Assembly: GCF_900103975.1 (NCBI RefSeq)
Contig: NZ_FNIR01000007.1
Location: forward strand, 124,001-188,000
Length of the DNA: 64,000 bases
Direction: 5' to 3'
From: Klenkia soli
Lineage (GTDB): Bacteria; Actinomycetota; Actinomycetes; Mycobacteriales; Geodermatophilaceae
The notes under the pieces: model-generated
Told to the model about the DNA's origin: nothing
Seen by the model: only the letters and a program-made list of their open reading frames with translations
Databases searched by the model: none
Translations under genes and position numbers: made by a program
Shown: piece after piece, positions 56,089 through 64,000 of the stretch
Numbering within the stretch: the stretch's first letter is position 1
Layout: each line of letters opens with the position of its first letter

Positions 56089-56751
56089 TCACTCCGGGAC
56101 CGCCGGTCCCACGAGCCCCGCGGACGGCGACCCGGTCGGGCCCGCGGCCGGCGCCGGCTCCGTCGCCGGGTCACCGCGACCGAGGTCGTCCCGACCGGCC
56201 AGCACCGTGGCCACGAGGTAGACCAGCACCGCCGCGAACGGGCCGACGGCCAGCGAGGCCAGCATGTTCAGGTCCAGGGCGGTGGTCACCTGCCGACCGA
56301 CCGTGGTCAGGTCGGTGCGGGACGGGCCGCGGCCCAGGACGGCGCCCAGCTGCCACGCGGTGAGCGAGGCGGCCAGCATGCCCGCGGCCAGGGAGACCAG
56401 GGTGACCACACCGCGCCGACGCACCCGGGTCCAGCCGACCAGGCCGACCAGCAGCCCCAGACCGCCCAGCAGCAGCACGTAGACGCCGTCGTCGCCCATG
56501 AACAGCTCGGGGTCGACCAGCCCGCCGCCGGTCACCTCGACGGCGCCGTCGGCGGACGTGACGGTGAAGTCCGCGCGGGGGGCGAGCCAGAGCCACAGCA
56601 GCCCGACGCCCAGGCCGACCACCGCCAGGACGAGCACGACGAGCACACCTCCGCGCACGTCGTCCCGGCTGCCGCGCAGCCCGGGGACCCCCGACCGGGT
56701 GGCCGGGGGTCGGGGACCGGGCGGCCCGGTCAGGAGGTCAGGGCTGCTCAC
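56089..56751 (-). CDS. Membrane protein, function unknown
   Basis: A 220-residue protein with a basic Pro-rich N-terminus, then four helices (about 36-57, 91-109, 116-136 and 160-185). The loop after helix 1, about 35 residues with ADGAVEVTGGGLVDPELFMG, is likely extracytoplasmic. It resembles the small DUF2567-type proteins of mycobacteria, but I am not sure. ATG start, 24 bases downstream of dnaE1 on the same strand; a 124-base gap with no gene separates it from the LCP gene. Confidence 0.75.
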   Translation of the reverse strand: MSSPDLLTGPPGPRPPATRSGVPGLRGSRDDVRGGVLVVLVLAVVGLGVGLLWLWLAPRADFTVTSADGAVEVTGGGLVDPELFMGDDGVYVLLLGGLGLLVGLVGWTRVRRRGVVTLVSLAAGMLAASLTAWQLGAVLGRGPSRTDLTTVGRQVTTALDLNMLASLAVGPFAAVLVYLVATVLAGRDDLGRGDPATEPAPAAGPTGSPSAGLVGPAVPE

Positions 56752-56775
56752 GGCCGCGATGGAACCACACCAACC

Positions 56776-59700
56776 TCAGAGGATGGCCACGCTCGTGGGA
56801 CCCAGCAGCGCCTTGATGTCGCCCATGAGAGCGGTGCTCGGCCGCACGGACAGCCGCTGGTCCAACCGCAGCACGGTCTCGCGCTGGCCGTTGATCAGCT
56901 TGAGCTGCACCTCGGTGGTGCCGGGGTGGCTGCCCAGCACCTCGCGCAGCCGCTCGACCACCGGCGGGGTGCACCGGGCCGCGGGCATCGACACCAGCAC
57001 CGGGCCGCGCGGGCCCTCGGTGAGCTCGGGGATGGTGACCTCGGCGCCGAAGATCGACGGGGTGTCGTCGCGCCGGGAGATGCGGCCCTTGACCACCACG
57101 ATCTGGTCGCGGGCCACCTTGTCCTGCACCTCGAGCCAGGTCTTGGGGAAGAACAGCACCTCGATGCCGGCCTCGAGGTCCTCGATGGTGGCGATCGCCC
57201 AGGGCGCGCCCTGCTTGTTGGTGCGCGGGGAGACCGCGGTGAGGATGCCGGCCACGGTGACGTTGGCGCCGTCCTCGACCCCGCCGGCCAGGATCTCGGC
57301 CAGCGAGGTGTCGGCGTGGCTGGTGAGCACGTGCTCGACGCCGTGCAGCGGGTGGTCGGAGACGTAGAGCCCGAGCATGTCGCGCTCGAAGACCAGCCGC
57401 TCGGCCTTGGACCAGTCGGCGGTCGGGATCGGGATGTTCAGGGCAGCCGACAGCGGGTCGTCGGCGCCCAGGTCGTCGCCGCCGCCGAAGAGGTCGAACT
57501 GGCCCTCGGCCTCGCGCCGCTTGAGCCCCATGGCGGAGTCGACGGCCTGCACGTGGATGGCGGCGATGCCCTGCCGGGAGTGGCCCAGGGAGTCGAACGC
57601 CCCGGCCTTGGCCAGGGACTCGATGACCTTCTTGTTGCAGGCCACGGTGTCGATCTTGCGCATGAAGTCGGCGAAGTCGCGGAACGCGCCCTTCTCCTCG
57701 CGGGCCCGCCGGATCGAGTCGACGACGTTGTGCCCCACGTTGCGCACCGACGCCAGCCCGAAGCGGATGTCGGTGCCGACGGCGGTGAAGTCCCAGGAGG
57801 ACTCGTTGACGTCGGGCGGGAGCACCTTGATGCCCATGCGGCGGCACTCGGCCAGGTAGATCGGCCGACGGTCCTTGTCGTCGCCGACGCTGGTGAGCAG
57901 TCCGGCCATGTACTCGGCCGGGTAGTTGGCCTTCAGGTAGGCCGTCCAGTAGGAGACCAGGCCGTAGGCCGCCGAGTGCGCCTTGTTGAAGGCGTAGTCG
58001 GCGAAGGGCACCAGGATGTCCCAGAGCGTCTTGACCGCGGCGGCGGAGAAGCCGTTGGCCTTCATGCCGGCTTCGAAGCCCACGTACTCGGCGTCCAGCA
58101 CCGACTTCTTCTTCTTGCCCATCGCCCGGCGCAGCAGGTCGGCCGCGCCCAGGGAGTACCCGGCGACCTTCTGCGCGATCGCCATGACCTGCTCCTGGTA
58201 GACGATCAGGCCGTACGTCTGGCCCAGGATCTCCTCGAGCGGCTCGGCCAGCTCGGGGTGGATCGGGACGATCTCCTGCTGCCCGTTCTTGCGCAGGGCG
58301 TAGTTGGTGTGCGAGTTCGCGCCCATCGGGCCCGGCCGGTAGAGCGCGCCGACGGCGGAGATGTCCTCGAAGTTGTCCGGGCGCATGAGCCGCAGCAGCG
58401 ACCGCATCGGGCCGCCGTCGAACTGGAAGACCCCGAGCGTCTCGCCCTTGGCCAGCAGCTCGTAGGTCTTCGGGTCGGTGAGGTCCTTGCTGAGCTCGTC
58501 GAGGTCGATGGCGGGCTTGCCGTTGATCTCGATGTTGCGCAGCGCGTCGTCGATGACGGTGAGGTTGCGCAGGCCCAGGAAGTCCATCTTGAGCAGCCCG
58601 AGCGTCTCGCACGTGGGGTAGTCGAACTGCGTGATGATCGCGCCGTCGGCCTCGCGGCGCATGATCGGCACGCTGTCGATGAGCGGGTAGCGGCCGATGA
58701 TGACCCCGGCCGCGTGCACGCCCCACTGGCGCTTCAGGCCCTCGAGCTTGCGGGCCTGGTCGACCACCTCGGCCGCGCCGGGGTCGGACTCGTAGCGGGC
58801 CCGGAACTCCGAGGCCTCCTTGTAGCGCGGGTGGGCCGGGTCGAAGACCCCCGTCAGCGGGATGCCCTTGCCCATCACGTCCGGCGGCAGGAGCTTGGTG
58901 AGCTCGTCGCCGACGGAGAAGGGCCGGTCGAGCACCCGGCCGGCGTCCTTGATCGCGGCCTTGGCCTTGATCGTGCCGTAGGTGACGATCTGGCTGACCC
59001 GTTCCTCGCCGTACTTGTCCGAGACGTAGCGGATGACCTCGCCGCGCCGGCGCTCGTCGAAGTCGATGTCGACGTCGGGCATGGAGACGCGCTCGGGGTT
59101 GAGGAACCGCTCGAAGATCAGCCCGTGGGCGAGCGGGTCGAGGTCGGTGATGCCCATCGCGTAGGCGGCCAGGGAGCCCGCGGCCGAACCACGGCCGGGG
59201 CCGACCCTGATGCCGTTGTCCTTGGCCCAGTTGATGAAGTCCGCGACCACGAGGAAGTACCCCGGGAAGCCCATCTGGACGATGATCGAGGTCTCGTAGT
59301 CGGCCTGCTTGCGCACGTGGTCGGGGATGCCGCCGGGCCAGCGCTTGTGCAGCCCGCGCTCGACCTCCTTGATGAACCAGGAGGTCTCGTCCTCGCCCTC
59401 GGGCAGCGGGAACCGGGGCATGAGGTCGGCGCCCTCGGTGAAGGTGACCTCGCACTGCTCGGCGACCAGCAGCGTGTTGTCGCAGGCCTCGGGCATCTCG
59501 GTGAACAGCGCACGCATCTCGGCGGCGGACTTCAGGTAGTAGCCGTCGCCGTTGAACCGGAAGCGGTTGGTCTCGTTCAGCCGGGACCCGGTCTGGATGC
59601 AGAGCAGGGCGTCGTGGGCGTCGGCGTCCTCGCGGTGGGTGTAGTGCAGGTCGTTGGTGGCCAGCAGCGGGATGCCCAGCTCCTTCGCGATCTCCAGCAG

Positions 59701-60330
59701 CGCGGGCTTGGTCTGCTTCTCGATCGACAGGCCGTGGTCCATGACCTCGGCGTAGAAGTTCTCCCGCCCGAAGATGTCCTGGAAGTCCGCGGCGGCCTGC
59801 CGGGCGCGGTCGACCTTGCCCGCGCGCAGCCACATGTTCACCTCGCCCGAGGGGCACCCGGTGGTGGCGATCAGCCCGGTGCCGTACTGCTCGAGCAGGT
59901 CGCGGTCGAAGCGCGGCTTGCGGTACTGGCCCTCGAGGCTGGCCAGCGACGACAGCCGGAACAGGTTGTGCATGCCCTCGGTCGTGCGGGCCAGCAGCGT
60001 CATGTGCGTGTAGGCGGCCTTGCCCTTGGACGACGCGCCCTCGCCGTCCTCGTCGGCGATGGCGCCGAACTCGAACGGGGCGCGGTCGAACCGGGACCCG
60101 GGTGTGTAGTAGCCCTCCATGCCGATGATCGGCTTCACGCCGGCGGCCGTGGACTGCTTGTAGAAGTCGTAGGCGCCGAAGACGTTGCCGTGGTCGGTCA
60201 TGGCCAGCGCCGGCATGCCCTCCGCCGCGGCGGCCTTGGTCAGCTCGGGCAACTTGGCCGCGCCGTCGAGCATCGAGTACTCGGTGTGCACGTGCAGGTG
60301 CACGAAGTTCTCGCTCGAACCACTGGGCAC
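56776..60330 (-). CDS. dnaE1: DNA polymerase III alpha subunit
   Basis: Main replicative polymerase, 1184 residues. N-terminal PHP domain: FVHLHVHTEYSMLDGAAK, LAMTDHGNVFG and LATNDLHYTHREDADAHD keep the His/Asp metal ligands that give actinobacterial DnaE1 its proofreading activity. The palm has RVGPGRGSAAGSLAAYAMGI and VSMPDVDIDFDERRR with the catalytic Asp residues; the C-terminal OB domain starts near VTVAGILTAVSPRTN. The start is taken as GTG at 60330, because GAGGAG lies 9 bases upstream and the protein then begins PSGSSENFVHLH as in mycobacteria; GTG at 60345 is also possible. Confidence 0.97.
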   Translation of the reverse strand: MPSGSSENFVHLHVHTEYSMLDGAAKLPELTKAAAAEGMPALAMTDHGNVFGAYDFYKQSTAAGVKPIIGMEGYYTPGSRFDRAPFEFGAIADEDGEGASSKGKAAYTHMTLLARTTEGMHNLFRLSSLASLEGQYRKPRFDRDLLEQYGTGLIATTGCPSGEVNMWLRAGKVDRARQAAADFQDIFGRENFYAEVMDHGLSIEKQTKPALLEIAKELGIPLLATNDLHYTHREDADAHDALLCIQTGSRLNETNRFRFNGDGYYLKSAAEMRALFTEMPEACDNTLLVAEQCEVTFTEGADLMPRFPLPEGEDETSWFIKEVERGLHKRWPGGIPDHVRKQADYETSIIVQMGFPGYFLVVADFINWAKDNGIRVGPGRGSAAGSLAAYAMGITDLDPLAHGLIFERFLNPERVSMPDVDIDFDERRRGEVIRYVSDKYGEERVSQIVTYGTIKAKAAIKDAGRVLDRPFSVGDELTKLLPPDVMGKGIPLTGVFDPAHPRYKEASEFRARYESDPGAAEVVDQARKLEGLKRQWGVHAAGVIIGRYPLIDSVPIMRREADGAIITQFDYPTCETLGLLKMDFLGLRNLTVIDDALRNIEINGKPAIDLDELSKDLTDPKTYELLAKGETLGVFQFDGGPMRSLLRLMRPDNFEDISAVGALYRPGPMGANSHTNYALRKNGQQEIVPIHPELAEPLEEILGQTYGLIVYQEQVMAIAQKVAGYSLGAADLLRRAMGKKKKSVLDAEYVGFEAGMKANGFSAAAVKTLWDILVPFADYAFNKAHSAAYGLVSYWTAYLKANYPAEYMAGLLTSVGDDKDRRPIYLAECRRMGIKVLPPDVNESSWDFTAVGTDIRFGLASVRNVGHNVVDSIRRAREEKGAFRDFADFMRKIDTVACNKKVIESLAKAGAFDSLGHSRQGIAAIHVQAVDSAMGLKRREAEGQFDLFGGGDDLGADDPLSAALNIPIPTADWSKAERLVFERDMLGLYVSDHPLHGVEHVLTSHADTSLAEILAGGVEDGANVTVAGILTAVSPRTNKQGAPWAIATIEDLEAGIEVLFFPKTWLEVQDKVARDQIVVVKGRISRRDDTPSIFGAEVTIPELTEGPRGPVLVSMPAARCTPPVVERLREVLGSHPGTTEVQLKLINGQRETVLRLDQRLSVRPSTALMGDIKALLGPTSVAIL

Positions 60331-60410
60331 GGATGCGCTCCTCACAGGTCGGTGGTGCAGGTGCGGTGGTGCTGACCGGCGGGGAAGGCCGTGTGCGGAC
60401 CGGTGCTGGC

Positions 60411-60436
60411 GATCGGGGTGACGCGCACCCCCGATC
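60411..60436 (-). terminator. Hairpin after the CPBP protease gene
   Basis: Bases 60411-60420 pair with 60426-60436 (10 bp with one bulged C, 5-base loop), 17 bases past the stop codon and upstream of dnaE1. Confidence 0.6.
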
Positions 60437-60453
60437 CTCGCACTGCGGGCTGT

Positions 60454-61293
60454 CTACTCCGAGGGTCCGACAGAGTCGCGCTGGTCTCCCCGCGTGTCCC
60501 ACCGGGGACGCGCGCCCTGACCGACGGCGGGCAGGGCGGCCGACGGCACCAGCAGGAACCGCAGGTCGACCGCGGCGTGCAGCAGGACCGGCAGCAGCAG
60601 GGACCCGGTCTGCAGGTACAGCGCCGCGAACACGCCCCCGAGGACGCCGGTCAGCAGCACCCCGCCCACGCCCTGGTAGGCGTGGGCGGCGCCGAAGGCC
60701 ACCGCGGCCACCGCCACCAGCCATCCCGAGGCCAGCCCCGGCACCACCGCGGCCACCACGGCCAGGAAGAACCCGCGGTAGAGCCACTCCTCGCAGATCC
60801 CGGCCGTCACCCCGACGACGGCGAACAGCCGGCGCTCGGTCGCCGACCGGGGCAGCAGGGCCACCGTCGACTGCACCGCGGGCTCGCTGTGCCGGCCCTC
60901 CCCCGGGCGCGGCACCGGCGGCGGGGCGTCGGCCAGGGCGCCCGAGCGCAGCGCCCGGGTGGAGACCACCACGAAGGCCAGCAGGGCGAGGCACGCCAGA
61001 CCGGTGATCCACCCCGGCCACGCCTTCGGCCAGCGGAGGCCCAGCTGGCCGCCGTCGACGTCCGGGGCGGCCAGGAACACCACCAGCACCAGCGACGACA
61101 GGCCCCACTCGAGGATCAGCAGCCGGACGTAGAAGGAGCGGCGGGCCTGCGCGTCGGTGCGCATGCGGTCCTCGAAGCGGCGGTGCAGCACGTGCCCCAC
61201 GAACGGCTCGCCCACGACCAGGTACGCCGCCACCACGACCGCGGCCAGGGCGGCCGGGCCGAAGTCGGCGAGGGAGTCGGGCAGGCCGGTCAC
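60454..61293 (-). CDS. CPBP-family intramembrane metalloprotease
   Basis: A 279-residue protein with about seven helices. The three CPBP (Abi) motifs are present: EEWLYRGFF with the catalytic Glu pair and Arg, FGAAHAYQG, and LLPVLLHAAVDLRFLL. Such proteases process prenylated-type or signal proteins; bacterial members are mostly uncharacterised. An Arg/Pro-rich loop of about 30 residues (around 125-155) precedes the motifs. GTG start, 16 bases after the pseudouridine synthase gene. Confidence 0.92.
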   Translation of the reverse strand: MTGLPDSLADFGPAALAAVVVAAYLVVGEPFVGHVLHRRFEDRMRTDAQARRSFYVRLLILEWGLSSLVLVVFLAAPDVDGGQLGLRWPKAWPGWITGLACLALLAFVVVSTRALRSGALADAPPPVPRPGEGRHSEPAVQSTVALLPRSATERRLFAVVGVTAGICEEWLYRGFFLAVVAAVVPGLASGWLVAVAAVAFGAAHAYQGVGGVLLTGVLGGVFAALYLQTGSLLLPVLLHAAVDLRFLLVPSAALPAVGQGARPRWDTRGDQRDSVGPSE

Positions 61294-61309
61294 GTGCGGT
61301 GGGGCTCCT

Positions 61310-62242
61310 TCAGGCCTCGTCGCGCAGCCGGCCCAGCGCGCCGGCGAGGTCGGCCGGGTAGGTGCTGGTGAACTCCACCCAGCGGCCGTCGGCCGGGTGC
61401 GCGAAGCCCAGCCGCATCGCGTGCAGCCACTGCCGGGAGACCCCCAGCCGGGCGGCCAGGGTGGGGTCGGCCCCGTAGGCCATGTCGCCCACCAGCGGGT
61501 GCCGCATCGCCGAGAAGTGCACGCGGATCTGGTGGGTGCGGCCGGTCTCGAGCTTCACGTCGACCAGCGACGCGGCCGGGAATGCCTCGAGGGTGTCGTA
61601 GTGGGTGACCGACGGGCGCCCCGTGCTGACCACCGCGAACCGCCAGTCGTGCTTGGGGTGCCGGTCGATGGGGGCGTCGATGGTGCCGCGCGAGGGATCG
61701 GGGTGGCCCTGCACCAGCGCGTGGTAGCCCTTGTCGACGGTGCGCTCCTTGAACGCCTGCTTGAGCAGGGTGTAGGCGCGCTCGCTCTTGGCCACCACCA
61801 TCAGGCCGGTCGTGGCGGCGTCCAGCCGGTGCACGATGCCGCGGCGCTCCTCGGCGCCGCTGGTCGAGATCCGGTAGCCGGCCGCGGCCAGGCCGCCGAC
61901 GACGGTCGGGCCGTCCCAGCCCGGGCTGCCGTGGGCGGCGACGCCGACGGGCTTGTCGACCACCACGACGTCGTCGTCGTCGTGCACGATGCCCATGCCC
62001 ACGACCGGCCGGGGCGGGGCGGGCTCGCCGGGCGGTGGCGGGAGCTCGACCTCGAGCCAGCTGCCGGCGGTGAGCCGGTCACCCTTGCCGCGGGCCCGGC
62101 CGTCGACGATCACCCGGCCCTCGTCGGCGAGGTCGGCGGCGGCGCCGCGGCTGAGGCCGAACAACCGGGCCAGGGCCTGGTCGACCCGCTGGCCCTCCAG
62201 GCCGTCGGGGACCGGGAGCTCGCGGTGCAGGCTGGCGGTCAT
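61310..62242 (-). CDS. RluD-family rRNA/tRNA pseudouridine synthase
   Basis: A 310-residue enzyme with an N-terminal S4 domain (about 14-75: [24 protein letters not shown]) and the catalytic domain with [19 protein letters not shown], whose Asp is the nucleophile, and [17 protein letters not shown]. It probably makes pseudouridine in 23S rRNA (RluD-like), but site specificity is not readable. ATG start; CACAAT ends 6 bases upstream, a variant -10, so it may be leaderless. It lies 20 bases after lspA, an order shared with mycobacteria (Rv1539-Rv1540). Confidence 0.94.
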   Translation of the reverse strand: MTASLHRELPVPDGLEGQRVDQALARLFGLSRGAAADLADEGRVIVDGRARGKGDRLTAGSWLEVELPPPPGEPAPPRPVVGMGIVHDDDDVVVVDKPVGVAAHGSPGWDGPTVVGGLAAAGYRISTSGAEERRGIVHRLDAATTGLMVVAKSERAYTLLKQAFKERTVDKGYHALVQGHPDPSRGTIDAPIDRHPKHDWRFAVVSTGRPSVTHYDTLEAFPAASLVDVKLETGRTHQIRVHFSAMRHPLVGDMAYGADPTLAARLGVSRQWLHAMRLGFAHPADGRWVEFTSTYPADLAGALGRLRDEA

Positions 62243-62262
62243 CCCGCCATTGTGACCGACGA

Positions 62263-62871
62263 TCAGTCGTCGGCCGGCCGCGTCGCCGGGGCGTCGCCGG
62301 CCGCGGTGCCGGCGGCGTCGTCGGCGGGCTTGCCGCGCGAGCCGTCGAACTCGATGCCGCGGACGGCGAGCACGGCGCCCAGGATGCCGCCGCAGACGAT
62401 GGCGGAGTCGGCCACGTTGAAGATCGGCCACACCCGGCCGTAGGGGTCGAACAGGGACAGGAAGTCCACGACCCCGCCGCGCAGGAACCCCGGGTCGCGG
62501 AACACCCGATCGGTCAGGTTGCCCACCGCCCCGCCGAGCACGAGGCCCAGCGCGACCGCCCAGCCGGTGCTGAACAGCCGGCGGGCCGCCCGCACGATCA
62601 CCACGACGACGACCGCCGCGATCAGGCTGAACACCACCGTGGCGCCCTCGGCGAAGGAGAACGCGGCGCCGGTGTTGCGGGCCTCGGTGAGGTACAGCAC
62701 CCCGCCCAGCAGCCGCAGCGGCTCGCGGTCGGACAGTGTCGCCACCACGACCAGCTTGGTCACCAGGTCCAGGGCCAGGACACCGGCGGCCAGCCCGACC
62801 AGCAGGAGGGTGCGCGGCCGCCGGGCGGTGGCCGGCTCGGGCGCGGACGGGCTGGTGGGTTCCTCGGGCAC
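62263..62871 (-). CDS. lspA: Lipoprotein signal peptidase (signal peptidase II)
   Basis: Inner-membrane aspartic protease that removes the signal peptide from diacylglyceryl prolipoproteins, acting after Lgt. The 202 residues have four helices. [32 protein letters not shown] and [11 protein letters not shown] are the conserved blocks, with catalytic Asp residues in NLTD and VADS. Basic N-terminal and acidic Ala-rich C-terminal tails extend beyond the core. GTG start, leaderless-type promoter. First gene of lspA-rlu-CPBP. Confidence 0.97.
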   Translation of the reverse strand: MPEEPTSPSAPEPATARRPRTLLLVGLAAGVLALDLVTKLVVVATLSDREPLRLLGGVLYLTEARNTGAAFSFAEGATVVFSLIAAVVVVVIVRAARRLFSTGWAVALGLVLGGAVGNLTDRVFRDPGFLRGGVVDFLSLFDPYGRVWPIFNVADSAIVCGGILGAVLAVRGIEFDGSRGKPADDAAGTAAGDAPATRPADD

Positions 62872-62877
62872 GGGGCG

Positions 62878-62883
62878 ACGGTA
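62878..62883 (-). promoter_or_regulatory. -10 hexamer of lspA (TACCGT)
   Basis: TACCGT on the minus strand ends 6 bases before the lspA GTG. The remaining 196 bases to mqo hold no recognisable element. Confidence 0.55.
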
Positions 62884-63079
62884 CCGAGGTGGCTGCGCAC
62901 CCCGGGTCCTGGCGCGCACCGGGTCACCCCTGCGTGCAGCATGGTGAGGGTCACACCGCCCGGGTGAGGTGCCCGGCACCGGGTGGGACGACCATGGCAG
63001 GGACGAGCGGTGATCCCGCTCCCCCCTGAACGCATCGCCGGGCACCGACAGCCCGGGCGAGACCACCAGGAAGGCCCCC

Positions 63080-64000
63080 GTGACCAGCCCCGCCAGCACC
63101 CCCGCGACCAGCACCCCGGGTGAGTACGCCCACCCGGTCATCCCCGACACGTCGCGCCCCGACGTCGTCCTGGTCGGCGGCGGGGTGATGAGCGCGACGC
63201 TGGCGGCTCTGCTGGGCATCGTGGCGCCGCACTGGTCGATCACGCTGTTCGAGGCCGGGGACAAGGTCGCCGCCGAGAGCTCCGACGGCTGGAACAACGC
63301 CGGCACCGGGCACTCGGCGCTGTGCGAGCTCAACTACACGCCCGCCGGCGCGGACGGCACGGTCGACGCGACCAAGGCCAACCAGATCAACGAGCAGTTC
63401 CAGCTGTCCCGGCAGTTCTGGTCGCACCTGGTGCGCACCGGCCTGACCGGCTCGCCCAAGAACTTCATCACCCCGGTGCCGCACATCAGCTTCGTGCACG
63501 GCACCGAGGGCCAGGAGTACATGCGGGCCCGGCACGCCGCCCTGACGGCCTCCCCGCTGTTCGCCGAGCTCGAGCTGACCACCTCGCAGGACGAGCTGGC
63601 CGGCTGGGTGCCGCTGATGATGGAGGGCCGCGACCCGGCCCAGCCGGTCGCGGCGACCCGGTCGACCGCGGGCACCGACGTCGACTTCGGCTCGCTCACC
63701 CGGCTGCTGCTGGACCAGGCGACCAGCCGCGGCGTGGCCGTGCACACCGGCACCAGCGTGCAGGACCTGGAGCGGACGACGGACGGCCGCTGGAAGGTCA
63801 CCGCCCGGCACCACGCCAGCGGCGAGGAGTTCACCGTCAACGCGGGCTTCGTGTTCGTCGGCGCCGGGGGCGGCGCGCTGCCGCTGCTGCAGCGGGCCGA
63901 CATCCCCGAGATCAGGGGCTTCGGCGGGTTCCCGGTCTCGGGCCTGTTCCTGCGGTCGACCAACGACGCCCTCGCCGCGCGGCACCAGGCCAAGGTCTAC
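63080..64000 (+). CDS. mqo: Malate:quinone oxidoreductase, N-terminal part (cut by window edge)
   Basis: Membrane-associated FAD enzyme of the TCA cycle that oxidises malate to oxaloacetate and reduces quinone. 307 codons are visible. [19 protein letters not shown] is the FAD site, [20 protein letters not shown] is the family-specific block, and [13 protein letters not shown] follows. GTG start at 63080, with AGGAAGG ending 5 bases upstream. The remaining part of about 190 residues lies outside the window. The N-terminal 30 residues are Ser/Thr/Pro-rich. Confidence 0.95.
   Translation, partial: MTSPASTPATSTPGEYAHPVIPDTSRPDVVLVGGGVMSATLAALLGIVAPHWSITLFEAGDKVAAESSDGWNNAGTGHSALCELNYTPAGADGTVDATKANQINEQFQLSRQFWSHLVRTGLTGSPKNFITPVPHISFVHGTEGQEYMRARHAALTASPLFAELELTTSQDELAGWVPLMMEGRDPAQPVAATRSTAGTDVDFGSLTRLLLDQATSRGVAVHTGTSVQDLERTTDGRWKVTARHHASGEEFTVNAGFVFVGAGGGALPLLQRADIPEIRGFGGFPVSGLFLRSTNDALAARHQAKVY

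Noticed and set aside
60308-60321. LexA-like sequence near the dnaE1 start
   Set aside because: Only one TCGAAC half-site; the spacing and second half do not match and it lies in coding sequence.
56926-60375. 1149-codon plus-strand frame over dnaE1
   Set aside because: Shadow of DnaE1, with the same low-complexity Val/Asp/Gly composition.
1-64000. CRISPR arrays, insertion sequences, prophage genes, rRNA
   Set aside because: No regularly spaced repeats, transposase or integrase motifs, phage genes or rRNA sequence were seen on either strand.

Overview
The window is chromosomal DNA from a very high-GC actinobacterium. Gene order and protein types suggest a member of the Geodermatophilales (Blastococcus, Geodermatophilus or Modestobacter type); that placement is inference and was not tested. 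The backbone follows the conserved actinobacterial order polA, pdtaR, tesB, pyk, gltDB, lgt, trpABC, trpE, hisI, hisF, hisA, hisH, hisBCD, dnaE1, rlu, lspA. Both ends cut a gene: polA at base 1 and mqo at base 64000. I see no insertion sequence, prophage, plasmid origin or CRISPR array.

Left part (1-13.6 kb): the N-terminal half of DNA polymerase I, a small membrane protein, a hotdog thioesterase, a complete branched-chain amino-acid ABC transporter operon (livK-H-M-G-F, with a LivM carrying about 400 extra N-terminal residues), the ANTAR antiterminator PdtaR, a short tRNA with a Leu CAA anticodon, a PLP-dependent aromatic-type amino-acid decarboxylase, acyl-CoA thioesterase II and pyruvate kinase.

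Nitrogen and tryptophan block (13.7-26.8 kb, minus strand): gltB-gltD glutamate synthase with a long structured leader, and a tightly overlapping run hisI-trpE-Trp membrane protein-trpC-trpB-trpA-lgt. trpD, trpG and trpF are not in the window. The HisA homologue has PriA features and probably supplies TrpF activity.

Accessory middle (26.8-42 kb): a KstD-like flavoprotein, small membrane proteins, a cupin, a heterodimeric ABC exporter with one degenerate ATPase site, a mycothiol-type DinB protein, and a six-gene minus-strand glycan cluster. The cluster encodes a GtrA flippase, two GT2 enzymes (one BcsA-like), a GT4, a membrane-anchored GH8 glucanase and a GT39-type enzyme. It is the best candidate here for an uncharacterised surface-polysaccharide system.

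Histidine block (42.2-53.5 kb): hisD-C-B plus a 57-residue membrane protein, then hisH, then priA-ridA-hisF. They are separated by two plus-strand insertions: sulP-merR with a large palindromic operator, and a LexA-controlled 13E12-type HNH gene followed by a nitroreductase, a molybdopterin oxidoreductase and a zinc ribbon. Right end (53.5-64 kb): a Lon-N-domain protein, an LCP cell-wall ligase, a membrane protein, dnaE1, a CPBP protease, a RluD-type pseudouridine synthase, lspA and the start of mqo.

Two expression habits recur. Genes in operons overlap by 4 bases (GTGA or ATGA). Fourteen genes, mostly the first of a unit, have a TAnnnT or close -10 hexamer ending 6-8 bases before the start codon, which predicts leaderless transcripts.
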